Origin: Cellulomonas humilata
Lineage (GTDB): Bacteria > Actinomycetota > Actinomycetes > Actinomycetales > Cellulomonadaceae
Assembly: GCF_013359775.1 (NCBI RefSeq)
Contig: NZ_JABMCI010000044.1
Span: 1 to 64,000 of the forward strand
Length of the DNA stretch: 64,000 nt
Direction: 5' to 3'
Below, piece after piece: positions 26,489-35,221 of the stretch (the first letter of the stretch is position 1; each line of letters starts with the position of its first letter). Both the position numbers and the translations under genes were made by a program. Below the pieces are notes generated by a model. The model was not told where the DNA came from. It saw nothing but the letters and a program-made list of their open reading frames with translations, and searched no databases.

Positions 26489-27936
26489 GCGGACTCCTCG
26501 ATGTGGGCGTCGGTCTCTGCGGTGGGCTCGTCGGCCACCGGCCCGTCGGCCACCGGCTCGTCGGGCACCGGCTCGTCGGCCGCTGGCACCAGGTCCTCCG
26601 GGAGGATCAGCCGCAGCTGTTCCACCGTCGGCTGCTCAACGTCCCGGAGCCGCCAGGCGTGCCTGGTGATCGCCTGGTCCAGCACGTTGCGCGCGTACCG
26701 GCCGTTCCCGAACCCCTCGTCGCGGATCTGCAACGACGCCAGCTCCTCGAACCGGTCCAGGCACTCGGGCGTTGGCTCGAAGTCGGCCTTCGTCGCGGCG
26801 CGGGCGAAGATCTCCCGCAGCTCGACGTCGGTGTAGTCGTCGAACTCGACGGTCGTGGAGAACCGGCTCTCCAGCCCGGGGTTGGTGGCCAGGAACGTCG
26901 CCATCGGCCCGGGGTAGCCGGCAACGATCACCACGAGGTCGTCGCGGTGATCCTCCATGTCCTTGACCAGGGTGTTCACCGCCTCCGCGCCGTACTGGTC
27001 CTCGGCCAGCCCGTACGCCTCGTCGACGAACAGGACCCCGCCGAGCGCGGTCGCGACGACCTCCGACGTCTTCACGGCTGTCTGCCCGAGGTACCCGGCG
27101 ACCAGCTCGGAGCGGTCCACCTCGACCAGGTGCCCCTTGGTGAGCAGCCCGAGCGCCCGGTAGATGCCGGCCACCAGCCGCGCGACCGTCGTCTTGCCCG
27201 TGCCCGGGTTGCCCAGGAACACCAGGTGCCGGGTCAGGGTGGGCGCCGTGAGGCCGGCCTCGGTGCGCAGGCGCTCGACCCGCAGGAGCTGGGTCTGCTG
27301 CCGGATCTCGGCCTTGACGCGGCGCAGGCCGACGAGGGCGTCGAGCTCGGCCAGCAGCTCCTCGAGGGTCTTGGCGGGCTTCTCCTCGGGGACGAAGGTC
27401 GTGCCGGCGACGGGCGTCGCGTGGACCGGGACCAGCCCCGGCTCCCCGGCGCCCGGCTGCGGCGGCAGCGCGAGGGCGGACAGGTCGAACGCCGACGGGT
27501 CGATGCGGGGCAGGTCGAACGCGGACGGCAGCTCGGGCGCCACCGGGCCCCGCCCGTCCACCGCGGCACGCTGCACCGCGGCGGTGGCCGAGGCACGCGC
27601 GATCACGTCGATCGGAGCGGGTCCGAGGTCGCAGGCCGCAGACACCACGTCGGCCAGCGCGCCGGCGTAGGCGGCGGCGTGCGGGGTCCCGACGAGCCCG
27701 GCCAACAGGTCCGTCGGGGACGACCGCCAGCGCCGCGCGCTGGAGGCCGCCGCGAAGAACGCACCGAACGTCGCCTCGTGCGCGCCGACCGCCGTGAGCC
27801 AGGCGGCGGCCGCGCCCGGGATCGACTCGGCGACGGCGGCCGCGAGGCGCGCGCCCTCGTCACGGGCGGCGGCGCCCTCCAGACCGGCAGCGGCGCCGAC
27901 GGTCTCGAGGGTGTCGAGGGCGTCGGTCAGGGTCAC
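26485..27936 (-). CDS. CbbX/SpoVK-type AAA+ ATPase
   Basis: 483 residues; GTG at 27936 overlaps the previous stop by 4 nt. Residues 1-180 are a helical Ala-rich region, about 190-440 an AAA+ module of the CbbX/SpoVK/EccA class: Walker A GNPGTGKTTV, Walker B GGVLFVDEAY, and the arginine-finger region NPGLESRFSTTVEFDDYTDV. The tail is an acidic repeat (EPVPDEPVADGPVADEP). Such ATPases remodel partner proteins as hexamers; likely partners here are TelA or the vWA protein, since AAA+/vWA pairs often work together. The partner is inference. Confidence 0.92.
   Translation of the reverse strand: MTLTDALDTLETVGAAAGLEGAAARDEGARLAAAVAESIPGAAAAWLTAVGAHEATFGAFFAAASSARRWRSSPTDLLAGLVGTPHAAAYAGALADVVSAACDLGPAPIDVIARASATAAVQRAAVDGRGPVAPELPSAFDLPRIDPSAFDLSALALPPQPGAGEPGLVPVHATPVAGTTFVPEEKPAKTLEELLAELDALVGLRRVKAEIRQQTQLLRVERLRTEAGLTAPTLTRHLVFLGNPGTGKTTVARLVAGIYRALGLLTKGHLVEVDRSELVAGYLGQTAVKTSEVVATALGGVLFVDEAYGLAEDQYGAEAVNTLVKDMEDHRDDLVVIVAGYPGPMATFLATNPGLESRFSTTVEFDDYTDVELREIFARAATKADFEPTPECLDRFEELASLQIRDEGFGNGRYARNVLDQAITRHAWRLRDVEQPTVEQLRLILPEDLVPAADEPVPDEPVADGPVADEPTAETDAHIEESA
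26519..26582. repeat. Short direct repeats encoding the acidic ATPase tail
   Basis: Four copies of a unit near CACCGGCTCGTCGG / CACCGGCCCGTCGG within 64 bp. They encode EPVPDEPVADGPVADEP at the C-terminus of the AAA+ ATPase and are likely to vary in number between strains. Confidence 0.65.
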
Positions 27937-28457
27937 GGGCGCTCCACCTGGGGCGTGTCGAGGCCGGCCTCCGGGGCCAGCGCGAGCGAGGTGCCGCCGA
28001 ACTTCTCCGCCAAGAACAGCCCGTGCGCCACGAGCGCGTTGGCGTCCTCGCGGGAGACGGCGTCGGAGATCTTGTCCAGGGTGACGCCCAGCAGGTCGAG
28101 CTGGTCGCAGAGCACCATGAGCGAGGTCTTGCCCTTCGACACCACGCGCCGGTCGGCGAAGTCCCGCGGCAGGCGCAGGTAGCCGCCCACCGCCTCGGGC
28201 AGGTAGCTCGTGGCGGTCGCGACGACCGTGTGGGCCTGCCGGCTGCCGGCGCCCAGCCGGTCCAGCCGCGGAGCCATCTCGTCGACCGTCCGGGTGATCC
28301 GCAGCACGCGCGCAGTCACCGCGGCCGGCACCTTGCCCGCGATCTGCTGCTCCACCTGGTGCGCGGACGCGACGATGTCCGCCGTCGTCGGCGCGGGCGG
28401 TGCAGGGGGAAGCTCGGGCTCCCGACGCCGCCCCCTCAGGCGTGCGAACCAGCTCAT
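27933..28457 (-). CDS. Unknown protein coupled to TelA and the AAA+ ATPase
   Basis: 174 residues, 9 bp after telA and with a 4-nt overlap into the AAA+ gene. A basic N-terminus (MSWFARLRGRRREPEL) and a Pro-rich stretch are followed by a helical domain (about 25-160) containing RVLRITRTVDEMAPRLDRLG and SKGKTSLMVLCDQLDLLGVT. There is no membrane helix or signal peptide. It resembles the helical 5-bromo-4-chloroindolyl phosphate hydrolysis-type companions often placed next to telA, but I cannot confirm that identity. Probably a partner of TelA. Confidence 0.8.
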   Translation of the reverse strand: MSWFARLRGRRREPELPPAPPAPTTADIVASAHQVEQQIAGKVPAAVTARVLRITRTVDEMAPRLDRLGAGSRQAHTVVATATSYLPEAVGGYLRLPRDFADRRVVSKGKTSLMVLCDQLDLLGVTLDKISDAVSREDANALVAHGLFLAEKFGGTSLALAPEAGLDTPQVERP

Positions 28458-28466
28458 CTGTGGCGC

Positions 28467-29681
28467 CTACGTGCCGAGATCGAGCGAACCGCTGGCCACG
28501 TCCGTGGTGTCCGCGCGCTTGACGCGGTCGAGGTAGGTGCGCGCCTTCGTCGTCTCGGTCTCGAGCACCCCGATCGTGGTGGCCATCGAGTCGAGCGCCT
28601 TGACCTTGAACGTGTCGATGGAGTCCATGGTCGCGTAGATGTCGGTGAACGCCTGCTGCAGCTGCGGCAGGCCGACCGTGGCCTGCGCGGCCTGCTCCTG
28701 GATGCCGGCCGACTGCTCCTTGAGCATCTTCGCGGTCGACGCGATCAGCCCGGTCGTCGTGGCGTTCAGCGCGGTGATCTGGTCGAGCACCAGCCGCTGG
28801 TTGTTCAGCGCCTGCGCGACGATGACGGCCGTACGCAGGGCGGCCACCGTGGTGGTCGTGGCGCGGTCGACGCCCTTGATGAGCTCGATGTTGTTCTTGA
28901 TGATGATGTCGATCGCCAGGTAGCCCTGGATCGAGACGGCCAGCTGGGTCAGCAGGTCCTGGTGCTTCTGGCGCACGTAGAACAGGACGTCCTCGCGCAG
29001 CGCCTTGGCCCGCGCGGGATCGGTGGCGTCGAGCTCCGCGATGGCCGTCGACACGCGCGTGTCCAGCGACTCCGCGACGTAGATGTACTGGTGCAGGCGG
29101 GCCATCGTGTCCCAGAGGTGCTGCTTCTCCAGGTTGAGCGCCGCGTTGTCCTTGCGCAGCTCGTCCTGGCCGTTGTACAGCGCGCGGACGATGGCGTCGA
29201 TCTGCTTCTGCGAGCTCTCGTACCGGCGGAAGTAGTCGGTGAGCGTGTCGCCGAACGGGATGAGCCCGAGCAGCTTCTTGCCGATCGTGGCCTCGCTGGG
29301 GTCCAGGCTCTCGACCGTCTTGCGCAGGTCCAGCAGGGACTTGCTCACCTGCGACGTGCCGGAGACGCCGCCCTCGCGGAGCTCCTTGACGGGCATCTGG
29401 AGCAGCCGGTTCGAGGTGTCGGCGGCCGCGCGGATGTCGGCGTCGCCCATGAGCCGGATGTCGTCGGCCTTGCTGGCCAGCTCCGGCGATCCCACCTGGG
29501 CCTTCATGAGGCCGTCGACGTAGGAGTTGACCTTGGCGTCGAGACCCGGGAGCGCCGACTCGGGGATCTGCGGGGCCATCGCGGGCGCCTGCGTGGCCGC
29601 CACGGGAGCCATCGGAGTGGGAGCCTCGAGCGCGAAGACGGACTGCGGCGCGGGGGGCTGCAAGGGGGCTGCGTCGGTCAT
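28467..29681 (-). CDS. telA: TelA-family toxic anion resistance protein
   Basis: 404 residues, ATG with GAAGGA upstream; first gene of the ten-gene operon. After a Pro/Ala-rich N-terminus (1-45) the rest is the all-helical TelA (KlaA) domain: LLGLIPFGDTLTDYFRRYES, LWDTMARLHQYIYVAESLD, SIQGYLAIDIIIKNNIELI. TelA proteins were first linked to tellurite resistance and more generally belong to Ter-associated envelope-stress systems; the biochemical role is unknown. Length is normal. Its place at the head of a PknG phosphosignalling operon suggests that it is the effector or a target. Confidence 0.93.
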   Translation of the reverse strand: MTDAAPLQPPAPQSVFALEAPTPMAPVAATQAPAMAPQIPESALPGLDAKVNSYVDGLMKAQVGSPELASKADDIRLMGDADIRAAADTSNRLLQMPVKELREGGVSGTSQVSKSLLDLRKTVESLDPSEATIGKKLLGLIPFGDTLTDYFRRYESSQKQIDAIVRALYNGQDELRKDNAALNLEKQHLWDTMARLHQYIYVAESLDTRVSTAIAELDATDPARAKALREDVLFYVRQKHQDLLTQLAVSIQGYLAIDIIIKNNIELIKGVDRATTTTVAALRTAVIVAQALNNQRLVLDQITALNATTTGLIASTAKMLKEQSAGIQEQAAQATVGLPQLQQAFTDIYATMDSIDTFKVKALDSMATTIGVLETETTKARTYLDRVKRADTTDVASGSLDLGT

Positions 29682-29733
29682 CGTCGTCCTTCATGTCCGG
29701 GCGGCGCAGTGGGCCTGATCGCCCGCATCCTCG

Positions 29734-29751
29734 ATGGTCATGGAATGGTCA
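29734..29751 (-). promoter_or_regulatory. Direct repeat upstream of the telA operon
   Basis: ATGGTCA occurs twice with an 11-bp period (29734-29740 and 29745-29751), 53-70 bp upstream of the telA start. One helical turn of spacing suits a head-to-tail regulator dimer. TTGACC (minus strand, 29747-29752) could be the -35, and TAGTGT (29768-29773) is an alternative -10 further upstream. Confidence 0.4.
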
Positions 29752-29913
29752 AGTCGTCCTCCAGCGGACACTAGCACGGGGCCCTCCGCCGAAGCCGGTG
29801 CCCGGGCGGCCGACCTGCGTTTTCGCCTAGCGGCGAACAGCACGCTCTCTGGTCTCCCGCCCCGCGTCCGCGCATGATCGACGGCACGCACGTCGCCGGC
29901 CCGAGGGGGAGCC

Positions 29914-31527
29914 ATGCTGCCGTCCGACATCCGTACCGCCACCGTGCACGTCGGTCCGTTCCTCGACGATCTCGGGGAACCCTGGTCCGGCACCGTCACC
30001 GTGGAGTCGTCGACCGCGCGGGTCTGGGACGCGACCGCCGCGGTGATCAGCCCCCGACCTGCCGTCGTTCCCCTGGGCGGCGACGGCACCGCGGCGATCC
30101 CCCTGGCGACCACGGACCAACCGGGCTTCAGCGACGGGGCGGGCCGGCCGGTCACCGGCTGGACCTACACGCTCACGGTCCAGCTCGCGGGGGTGGCGCC
30201 GGTCCGCCGGACGTTCGACCTGCCGACGAGCACCGGCCCCGACCTGCGCCTCATGCTCGCGACCGCCGGGCCTCCCGCCGCTCGCGGTCTGACGCGTCGC
30301 GACGCCCTCCGCGCCGGCGCAGCCGCTCTCGTCGCCGGCACCGCAGCCGCGGCCACCGCACCGCCGGCGGCCGCGGGCGCGCACCTGCGTGGCGGCGTGG
30401 TCCTCCCCACCGCCAGGACCGTCTTCGACGACGACCTCCAGGTGGGTACCACCGCCCACCCGAGCACCCTGCTGGTGAAGTCGTCTCCGGCGGGCGGGAC
30501 CGCCGGCGGTCCCGGGATCTACGACTCCACCGGCCGGATCGTCCTGGAGACGTACCAGCCGCACTTCGGCTCCTACGGGGAGTCGCTCCGCGTGCAGCTC
30601 AAGGACGCCCGCGCCAAGGGCATGCTCACGTACCAGGGGAGCTGGCCGACGCCGCACTACCCGGACGGCGACTACACCTGGCTGTCCACGCACCCCACCA
30701 CGCCCGTGACCATCGCGTGGATCGGCGCGCACTTCCTCAACAACGACGACCCCGGCTCGCTCGAGAAGAACCTCTGGCACGGGCACATCAACTTCGAGGT
30801 CCCCGACGCCAAGGGCGCCCTGCGCACCCGCCTGGAGATCAAGCTCGTCGACCCGGTGACCGGCAAGATCGGCACCGACCGCTCGGCCGTCCGCACCCAC
30901 ATGGCCGACTTCGAGCTCCAGGTGGGCGCGGCGGACGAGCAGCTGCGGATCGTCGGCACAGACTCCCACCCGAAGGACCTGGTGTTCGCCACCGAGGTGG
31001 GCGCCCGGCAGCCCCGCTGGATCCTGCGGGCGACCGAGAACGACGCCAACCTGGAGCTCCGTCGCTACCGGGCGGGCAATGCGTACCAGGACTCGCCGGT
31101 GGCCGTGGACCGGCTGACCGGGCTGGTCGCGGTCGGTGGCGCGGCGGGCACCTCGGCAGGCCTCAAGGTCGCCCAGCGCGGCGGGGTGGGGATCACCGTG
31201 ACGCCGCTGGCCGCCGGTGGACAGGGGATGCTCGTCGCCGGCACGGACCCGACCGCGCGGGTGATCCAGGGCGAGGTCACGGGGGACCCCCAGCGGCGGT
31301 TCGTCGCCCTCGTCGACGGCACCCTGGGGTGGGGCACCGGCGCGACGGAGCGCGACACGCTCCTGTACCGACGGGGACCGAACCAGCTGGGCACCGACGG
31401 CGGGTTGTTCCTGCGCAGCAGCGCCACCCCGGCGACGGCCACGACCGGCGGGGTGCTGTTCGTCGCCGACGGCGCGTTGAAGTACCGCGGCGCCGCGGGC
31501 ACGGTGACCACGCTGGCGGCGGCCTGA
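29914..31527 (+). CDS. Phage-tail-like surface protein with an internal Tat-like motif
   Basis: 537 residues. The first 115 form a beta-sandwich of the type found at the start of actinophage tail/fibre proteins (ATVHVGPFLDDLGEPWSGTV, TGWTYTLTVQLAG). Residues about 125-152 then read LTRRDALRAGAAALVAGTAA ending APPAAAG, a textbook twin-arginine signal but in mid-protein. The remainder is beta-rich, with LKVAQRGGVGITVTP and a C-terminal GVLFVADGALKYRG-AAGTVTTL segment typical of tail proteins. A start at M114 (30253) would make it a normal Tat substrate, but I see no ribosome site there and the upstream codons look coding. It may be a domesticated tail or envelope protein. Confidence 0.75.
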   Translation: MLPSDIRTATVHVGPFLDDLGEPWSGTVTVESSTARVWDATAAVISPRPAVVPLGGDGTAAIPLATTDQPGFSDGAGRPVTGWTYTLTVQLAGVAPVRRTFDLPTSTGPDLRLMLATAGPPAARGLTRRDALRAGAAALVAGTAAAATAPPAAAGAHLRGGVVLPTARTVFDDDLQVGTTAHPSTLLVKSSPAGGTAGGPGIYDSTGRIVLETYQPHFGSYGESLRVQLKDARAKGMLTYQGSWPTPHYPDGDYTWLSTHPTTPVTIAWIGAHFLNNDDPGSLEKNLWHGHINFEVPDAKGALRTRLEIKLVDPVTGKIGTDRSAVRTHMADFELQVGAADEQLRIVGTDSHPKDLVFATEVGARQPRWILRATENDANLELRRYRAGNAYQDSPVAVDRLTGLVAVGGAAGTSAGLKVAQRGGVGITVTPLAAGGQGMLVAGTDPTARVIQGEVTGDPQRRFVALVDGTLGWGTGATERDTLLYRRGPNQLGTDGGLFLRSSATPATATTGGVLFVADGALKYRGAAGTVTTLAAA

Positions 31528-31569
31528 GAGGATGCGGGTCAGGGCACGCCGACGAGCAGAGGAGCACAC

Positions 31570-31965
31570 ATGTCGACCGAGGACACCGGGTCGCTCGAGG
31601 ACCGCCTGCAGCGGCTGGGGATCGCGCACGACGTCCAGCGCCTCATGGCCACCGGCATCGGCAAGCTGCCGCTGAGCGAGACCGCCAAGGAGTCCCTGAC
31701 GTCGAAGAGCGCCACCGCGGTCGTCGTCGTCGGCGAGACCGGCGTCGCGCTGGTGAAGGGCGCCACGTCCGCCGCCAAGGAGGGCGCCGAGACGTTCCAG
31801 CGCACGCGGCACGCGCACGGGACGCCGACCGACGAGCCCGCGGCCCCGGCCCCGGCCCCGGACGTCACCACCCGGTTGGAGCGGCTGAGCGCGCTGCACC
31901 GCGACGGCCACCTGGACGACGCGGAGTATGCGGCGGCCAAGGCGAGGGTCCTCGCGGAGGGCTAG
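31570..31965 (+). CDS. SHOCT-domain protein
   Basis: 131 residues, ATG with AGAGGAG upstream, 42 bp after the tail-like gene. The C-terminal 30 residues (LERLSALHRDGHLDDAEYAA-AKARVLAE) are a SHOCT motif, a short helical oligomerisation unit with conserved L..L...G.ls..Efe pattern. The N-terminal part is helical with a mild hydrophobic stretch (ATAVVVVGETGVALV) that is probably not a full membrane helix, then a Pro/Ala linker. SHOCT proteins often attach to membrane or tail-like proteins. The stop shares bases with the stop of the convergent TetR gene. Confidence 0.8.
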   Translation: MSTEDTGSLEDRLQRLGIAHDVQRLMATGIGKLPLSETAKESLTSKSATAVVVVGETGVALVKGATSAAKEGAETFQRTRHAHGTPTDEPAAPAPAPDVTTRLERLSALHRDGHLDDAEYAAAKARVLAEG

Positions 31966-32564
31966 CGGCCCGTGGCCAGCGGCAGGATGACCGTGTCGAT
32001 CATCTGCACCACGAACTCGTCGTCGATCTTCTGGCCCGCGACCATCTTGCGGTAGGCGATCATCGCGGGCGCGACGGCGGCCACCATCTCCAGGTCGATG
32101 TCCGGGCGCAGCTCGCCGCGGGCCTGCGCGCGCTCCAGCAGCCCGCGCATCAGACCGACCCGGGAGCGGACGAACTGCTCGTGGAAGACGGCGGCGACCT
32201 CGGGGTTCTCCCGCACCGCGGACCACAGGCCGGACATGAGCTCGGAGTCGTCCGTGCGCGGCTTCCCGAAGCGGACGGCGAGCAGGTCGGAGCGCAGCGA
32301 ACCCGTGTCGGGGATCTCGTCGGCCGTCGGCGCGACGCCCCGCATGCAGACGACGGCGTCGACCGTGAGCTGCACCTTGGACGGCCAGCGGCGGTAGACC
32401 GTCGCCTTGCCCGCCCCGGCGCGCTCGGCGACGGCGTCCATCGTCATGCCGTCGTAGCCGCGCTCGGCGAGCAGCTCGCGCGTCGCGACGAGGATCGCGT
32501 CGTCCTTCGACCCGTCGCGTCGTCGGCCCGGGCGGCGCGTGATCGTCGTCGACCCGTCCTCCAC
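31962..32564 (-). CDS. TetR/AcrR family transcriptional repressor
   Basis: 200 residues, GTG behind AAGGAG. The N-terminal helix-turn-helix (ILVATRELLAERGYDGMTMD, AVAERAGAGKATVYRRWPSK) is canonical for TetR; the C-terminal ligand domain (about 70-200) is helical. It is divergent from a DHA2-type multidrug exporter gene with a 132-bp intergenic region carrying a pseudo-palindrome, so it most likely represses itself and the exporter until an exported compound binds. That role is by analogy with TetR/QacR-exporter pairs. Confidence 0.92.
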   Translation of the reverse strand: MEDGSTTITRRPGRRRDGSKDDAILVATRELLAERGYDGMTMDAVAERAGAGKATVYRRWPSKVQLTVDAVVCMRGVAPTADEIPDTGSLRSDLLAVRFGKPRTDDSELMSGLWSAVRENPEVAAVFHEQFVRSRVGLMRGLLERAQARGELRPDIDLEMVAAVAPAMIAYRKMVAGQKIDDEFVVQMIDTVILPLATGR

Positions 32565-32625
32565 GATGCTCCTTCTCCTTGCTGCTGGTTCGGCCGCCAG
32601 CGTAGCGCTGACACAAATCGAGACT

Positions 32626-32658
32626 GAGGGGTTCCGAAACTCACCGGTTCCATATTAC
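32626..32658. promoter_or_regulatory. TetR/exporter control region
   Basis: A pseudo-palindrome centred on TTCCGAA (32632-32638, flanked by GGG on the left and CTC on the right) and a repeated GGTTCC (32630 and 32646) precede a -10-like CATATT (32651-32656) for the exporter gene. This is the likely operator of the divergent TetR protein. Confidence 0.45.
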
Positions 32659-32696
32659 TCTCGCTCCACCGACCACGACGTCCCAGGAGCATCCCC

Positions 32697-34187
32697 ATGT
32701 CCACAGTCACCACCGCACCGGAGAGCCGACAGCGCTGGCTCGTCCTCGCGACGGTCGCCCTTGCCCAGCTGATGGTCGTGCTCGACGCGACCATCGTGAA
32801 CATCGCGCTGCCCTCCGCCCAGGCGGACCTCGGGTTCAGCGACAACGACCGCCAGTGGGTCGTCACCGCCTACGCGCTCGCCTTCGGCAGCCTGCTGCTG
32901 CTCGGCGGCCGGCTCGCGGACATGTTCGGCCGCCGCCGCATGTTCCTCGTCGGGCTCATCGGGTTCGCCCTGGCGTCCGCCCTCGGCGGTGCCGCCCAGA
33001 GCTTCGAGCTGCTGATCGCCGCGCGCGCGCTCCAGGGCGTGTTCGGCGCGCTCCTCGCGCCCGCCGCGCTCTCCGTCCTGACCACCACGTTCACCGCGCC
33101 CAACGAGCGCGCCCGCGCGTTCGGCGTGTTCGGCGCGATCGCCGGCATGGGCGGTGCCATCGGCCTGCTGCTCGGCGGCTACCTCACCGAGAACTTCAAC
33201 TGGCGCTGGAACCTCTACGTGAACGTCCTCATCGCGATCGTCGCGTTCGTCGCCGGGTCGGTCCTGCTGTCCCGCACCGACGAGACCCACCGCAGCCGGT
33301 TCGACGTGCCCGGGGTCGTCCTGGCCTCCACCGGTCTGTTCGCCCTCGTGTTCGGGTTCTCGCAGGCCGAGCCCCAGGGCTGGGACGCTCCGGTGGTCTG
33401 GGGCTCGCTGGCCGCCAGCGTCGTCCTGCTGGTCGCCTTCGTCCGTCGCCAGCGCACTGCCGAGCACCCGCTGCTGCCCCTGGAGATCGTGCTCGACCGC
33501 GACCGTGGCGCCGGGTTCCTCGCCATCCTCGTCGCGGGCTCCGGGATGTTCGGGGTATTCCTGTTCCTCACCTACTACCTGCAGCTGACCCTCGGGTACA
33601 CGCCCATGCAGACCGGTACCGCGTTCCTGCCGATGGTGGTCTTCATCATCATCACCGCGCAGGTGCAGTCGAACATCCTGGTGCCGCGGTTCGGCCCGAA
33701 GCTGCTGGTGCCGATCGGCATGACCGTCGGCGCGCTGGCCATGGTCTGGTTCACGTCCCTCGACGCCGGCAGCAGCTACGGCCACGTGGTCGTCGGGCTG
33801 GTGGCGATGGGCATCGCGATGGGCTCGATCATGCCCGCGTCGTTCCAGATCGCGACGCTCGGCATCTCCCCGCGCCAGGCGGGCGCCGCATCGGCGATGG
33901 TCTCCACCAGCCAGCAGGTGGGCGGGGCGATCGGCACCGCGGTGCTGAACACCCTGGCTGCCACCGCCGCGACCGCCTACGTCGCGGACCGCGTGCCCGC
34001 AACGCCGCAGGTGATGGCCGACGCAGCCATCCACAGCTTCTCGGTGGCGTACTCGTGGTCGGCGGGGATCTTCCTGCTCGGCGCGGTCCTCACGGCGGCC
34101 CTGTTCCGCACCCGCGCCGACCGGGCCGCCCGCCTGGCCGACGCGGCACCGGCCGCCGCCCACGCGGAGCCGGTGCTCGCGCACTGA
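32697..34187 (+). CDS. DHA2-type MFS multidrug exporter (14 helices)
   Basis: 496 residues, ATG with CAGGAGC upstream. Motif C region and helix 1 read LAQLMVVLDATIVNIALPSA, the DHA2 (EmrB/QacA) signature D1; LADMFGRRRMFLVG is the MFS motif A; helix 5 has GMGGAIGLLLGGYLTENFNW with RWNLYVN following. Fourteen hydrophobic segments can be placed. It exports drugs or metabolites with proton motive force. It is divergent from the TetR gene, which probably regulates it, and ends 4 bp from the convergent AKR gene. Confidence 0.94.
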   Translation: MSTVTTAPESRQRWLVLATVALAQLMVVLDATIVNIALPSAQADLGFSDNDRQWVVTAYALAFGSLLLLGGRLADMFGRRRMFLVGLIGFALASALGGAAQSFELLIAARALQGVFGALLAPAALSVLTTTFTAPNERARAFGVFGAIAGMGGAIGLLLGGYLTENFNWRWNLYVNVLIAIVAFVAGSVLLSRTDETHRSRFDVPGVVLASTGLFALVFGFSQAEPQGWDAPVVWGSLAASVVLLVAFVRRQRTAEHPLLPLEIVLDRDRGAGFLAILVAGSGMFGVFLFLTYYLQLTLGYTPMQTGTAFLPMVVFIIITAQVQSNILVPRFGPKLLVPIGMTVGALAMVWFTSLDAGSSYGHVVVGLVAMGIAMGSIMPASFQIATLGISPRQAGAASAMVSTSQQVGGAIGTAVLNTLAATAATAYVADRVPATPQVMADAAIHSFSVAYSWSAGIFLLGAVLTAALFRTRADRAARLADAAPAAAHAEPVLAH

Positions 34188-34191
34188 CCCC

Positions 34192-35208
<1,017 letters not shown>

Positions 35209-35221
35209 CTAGGAGGCCCTG

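Noticed and set aside
26485..29694. A 1,069-residue frame ending in the AAA+ ATPase
   Set aside because: Its N-terminal two thirds are the wrong phase of telA and the next gene; the ATPase starts at GTG 27936.
29914..31965. Prophage or contractile injection system
   Set aside because: Only one tail-like gene and a SHOCT gene are present; no capsid, sheath, baseplate, lysis or integrase genes flank them.
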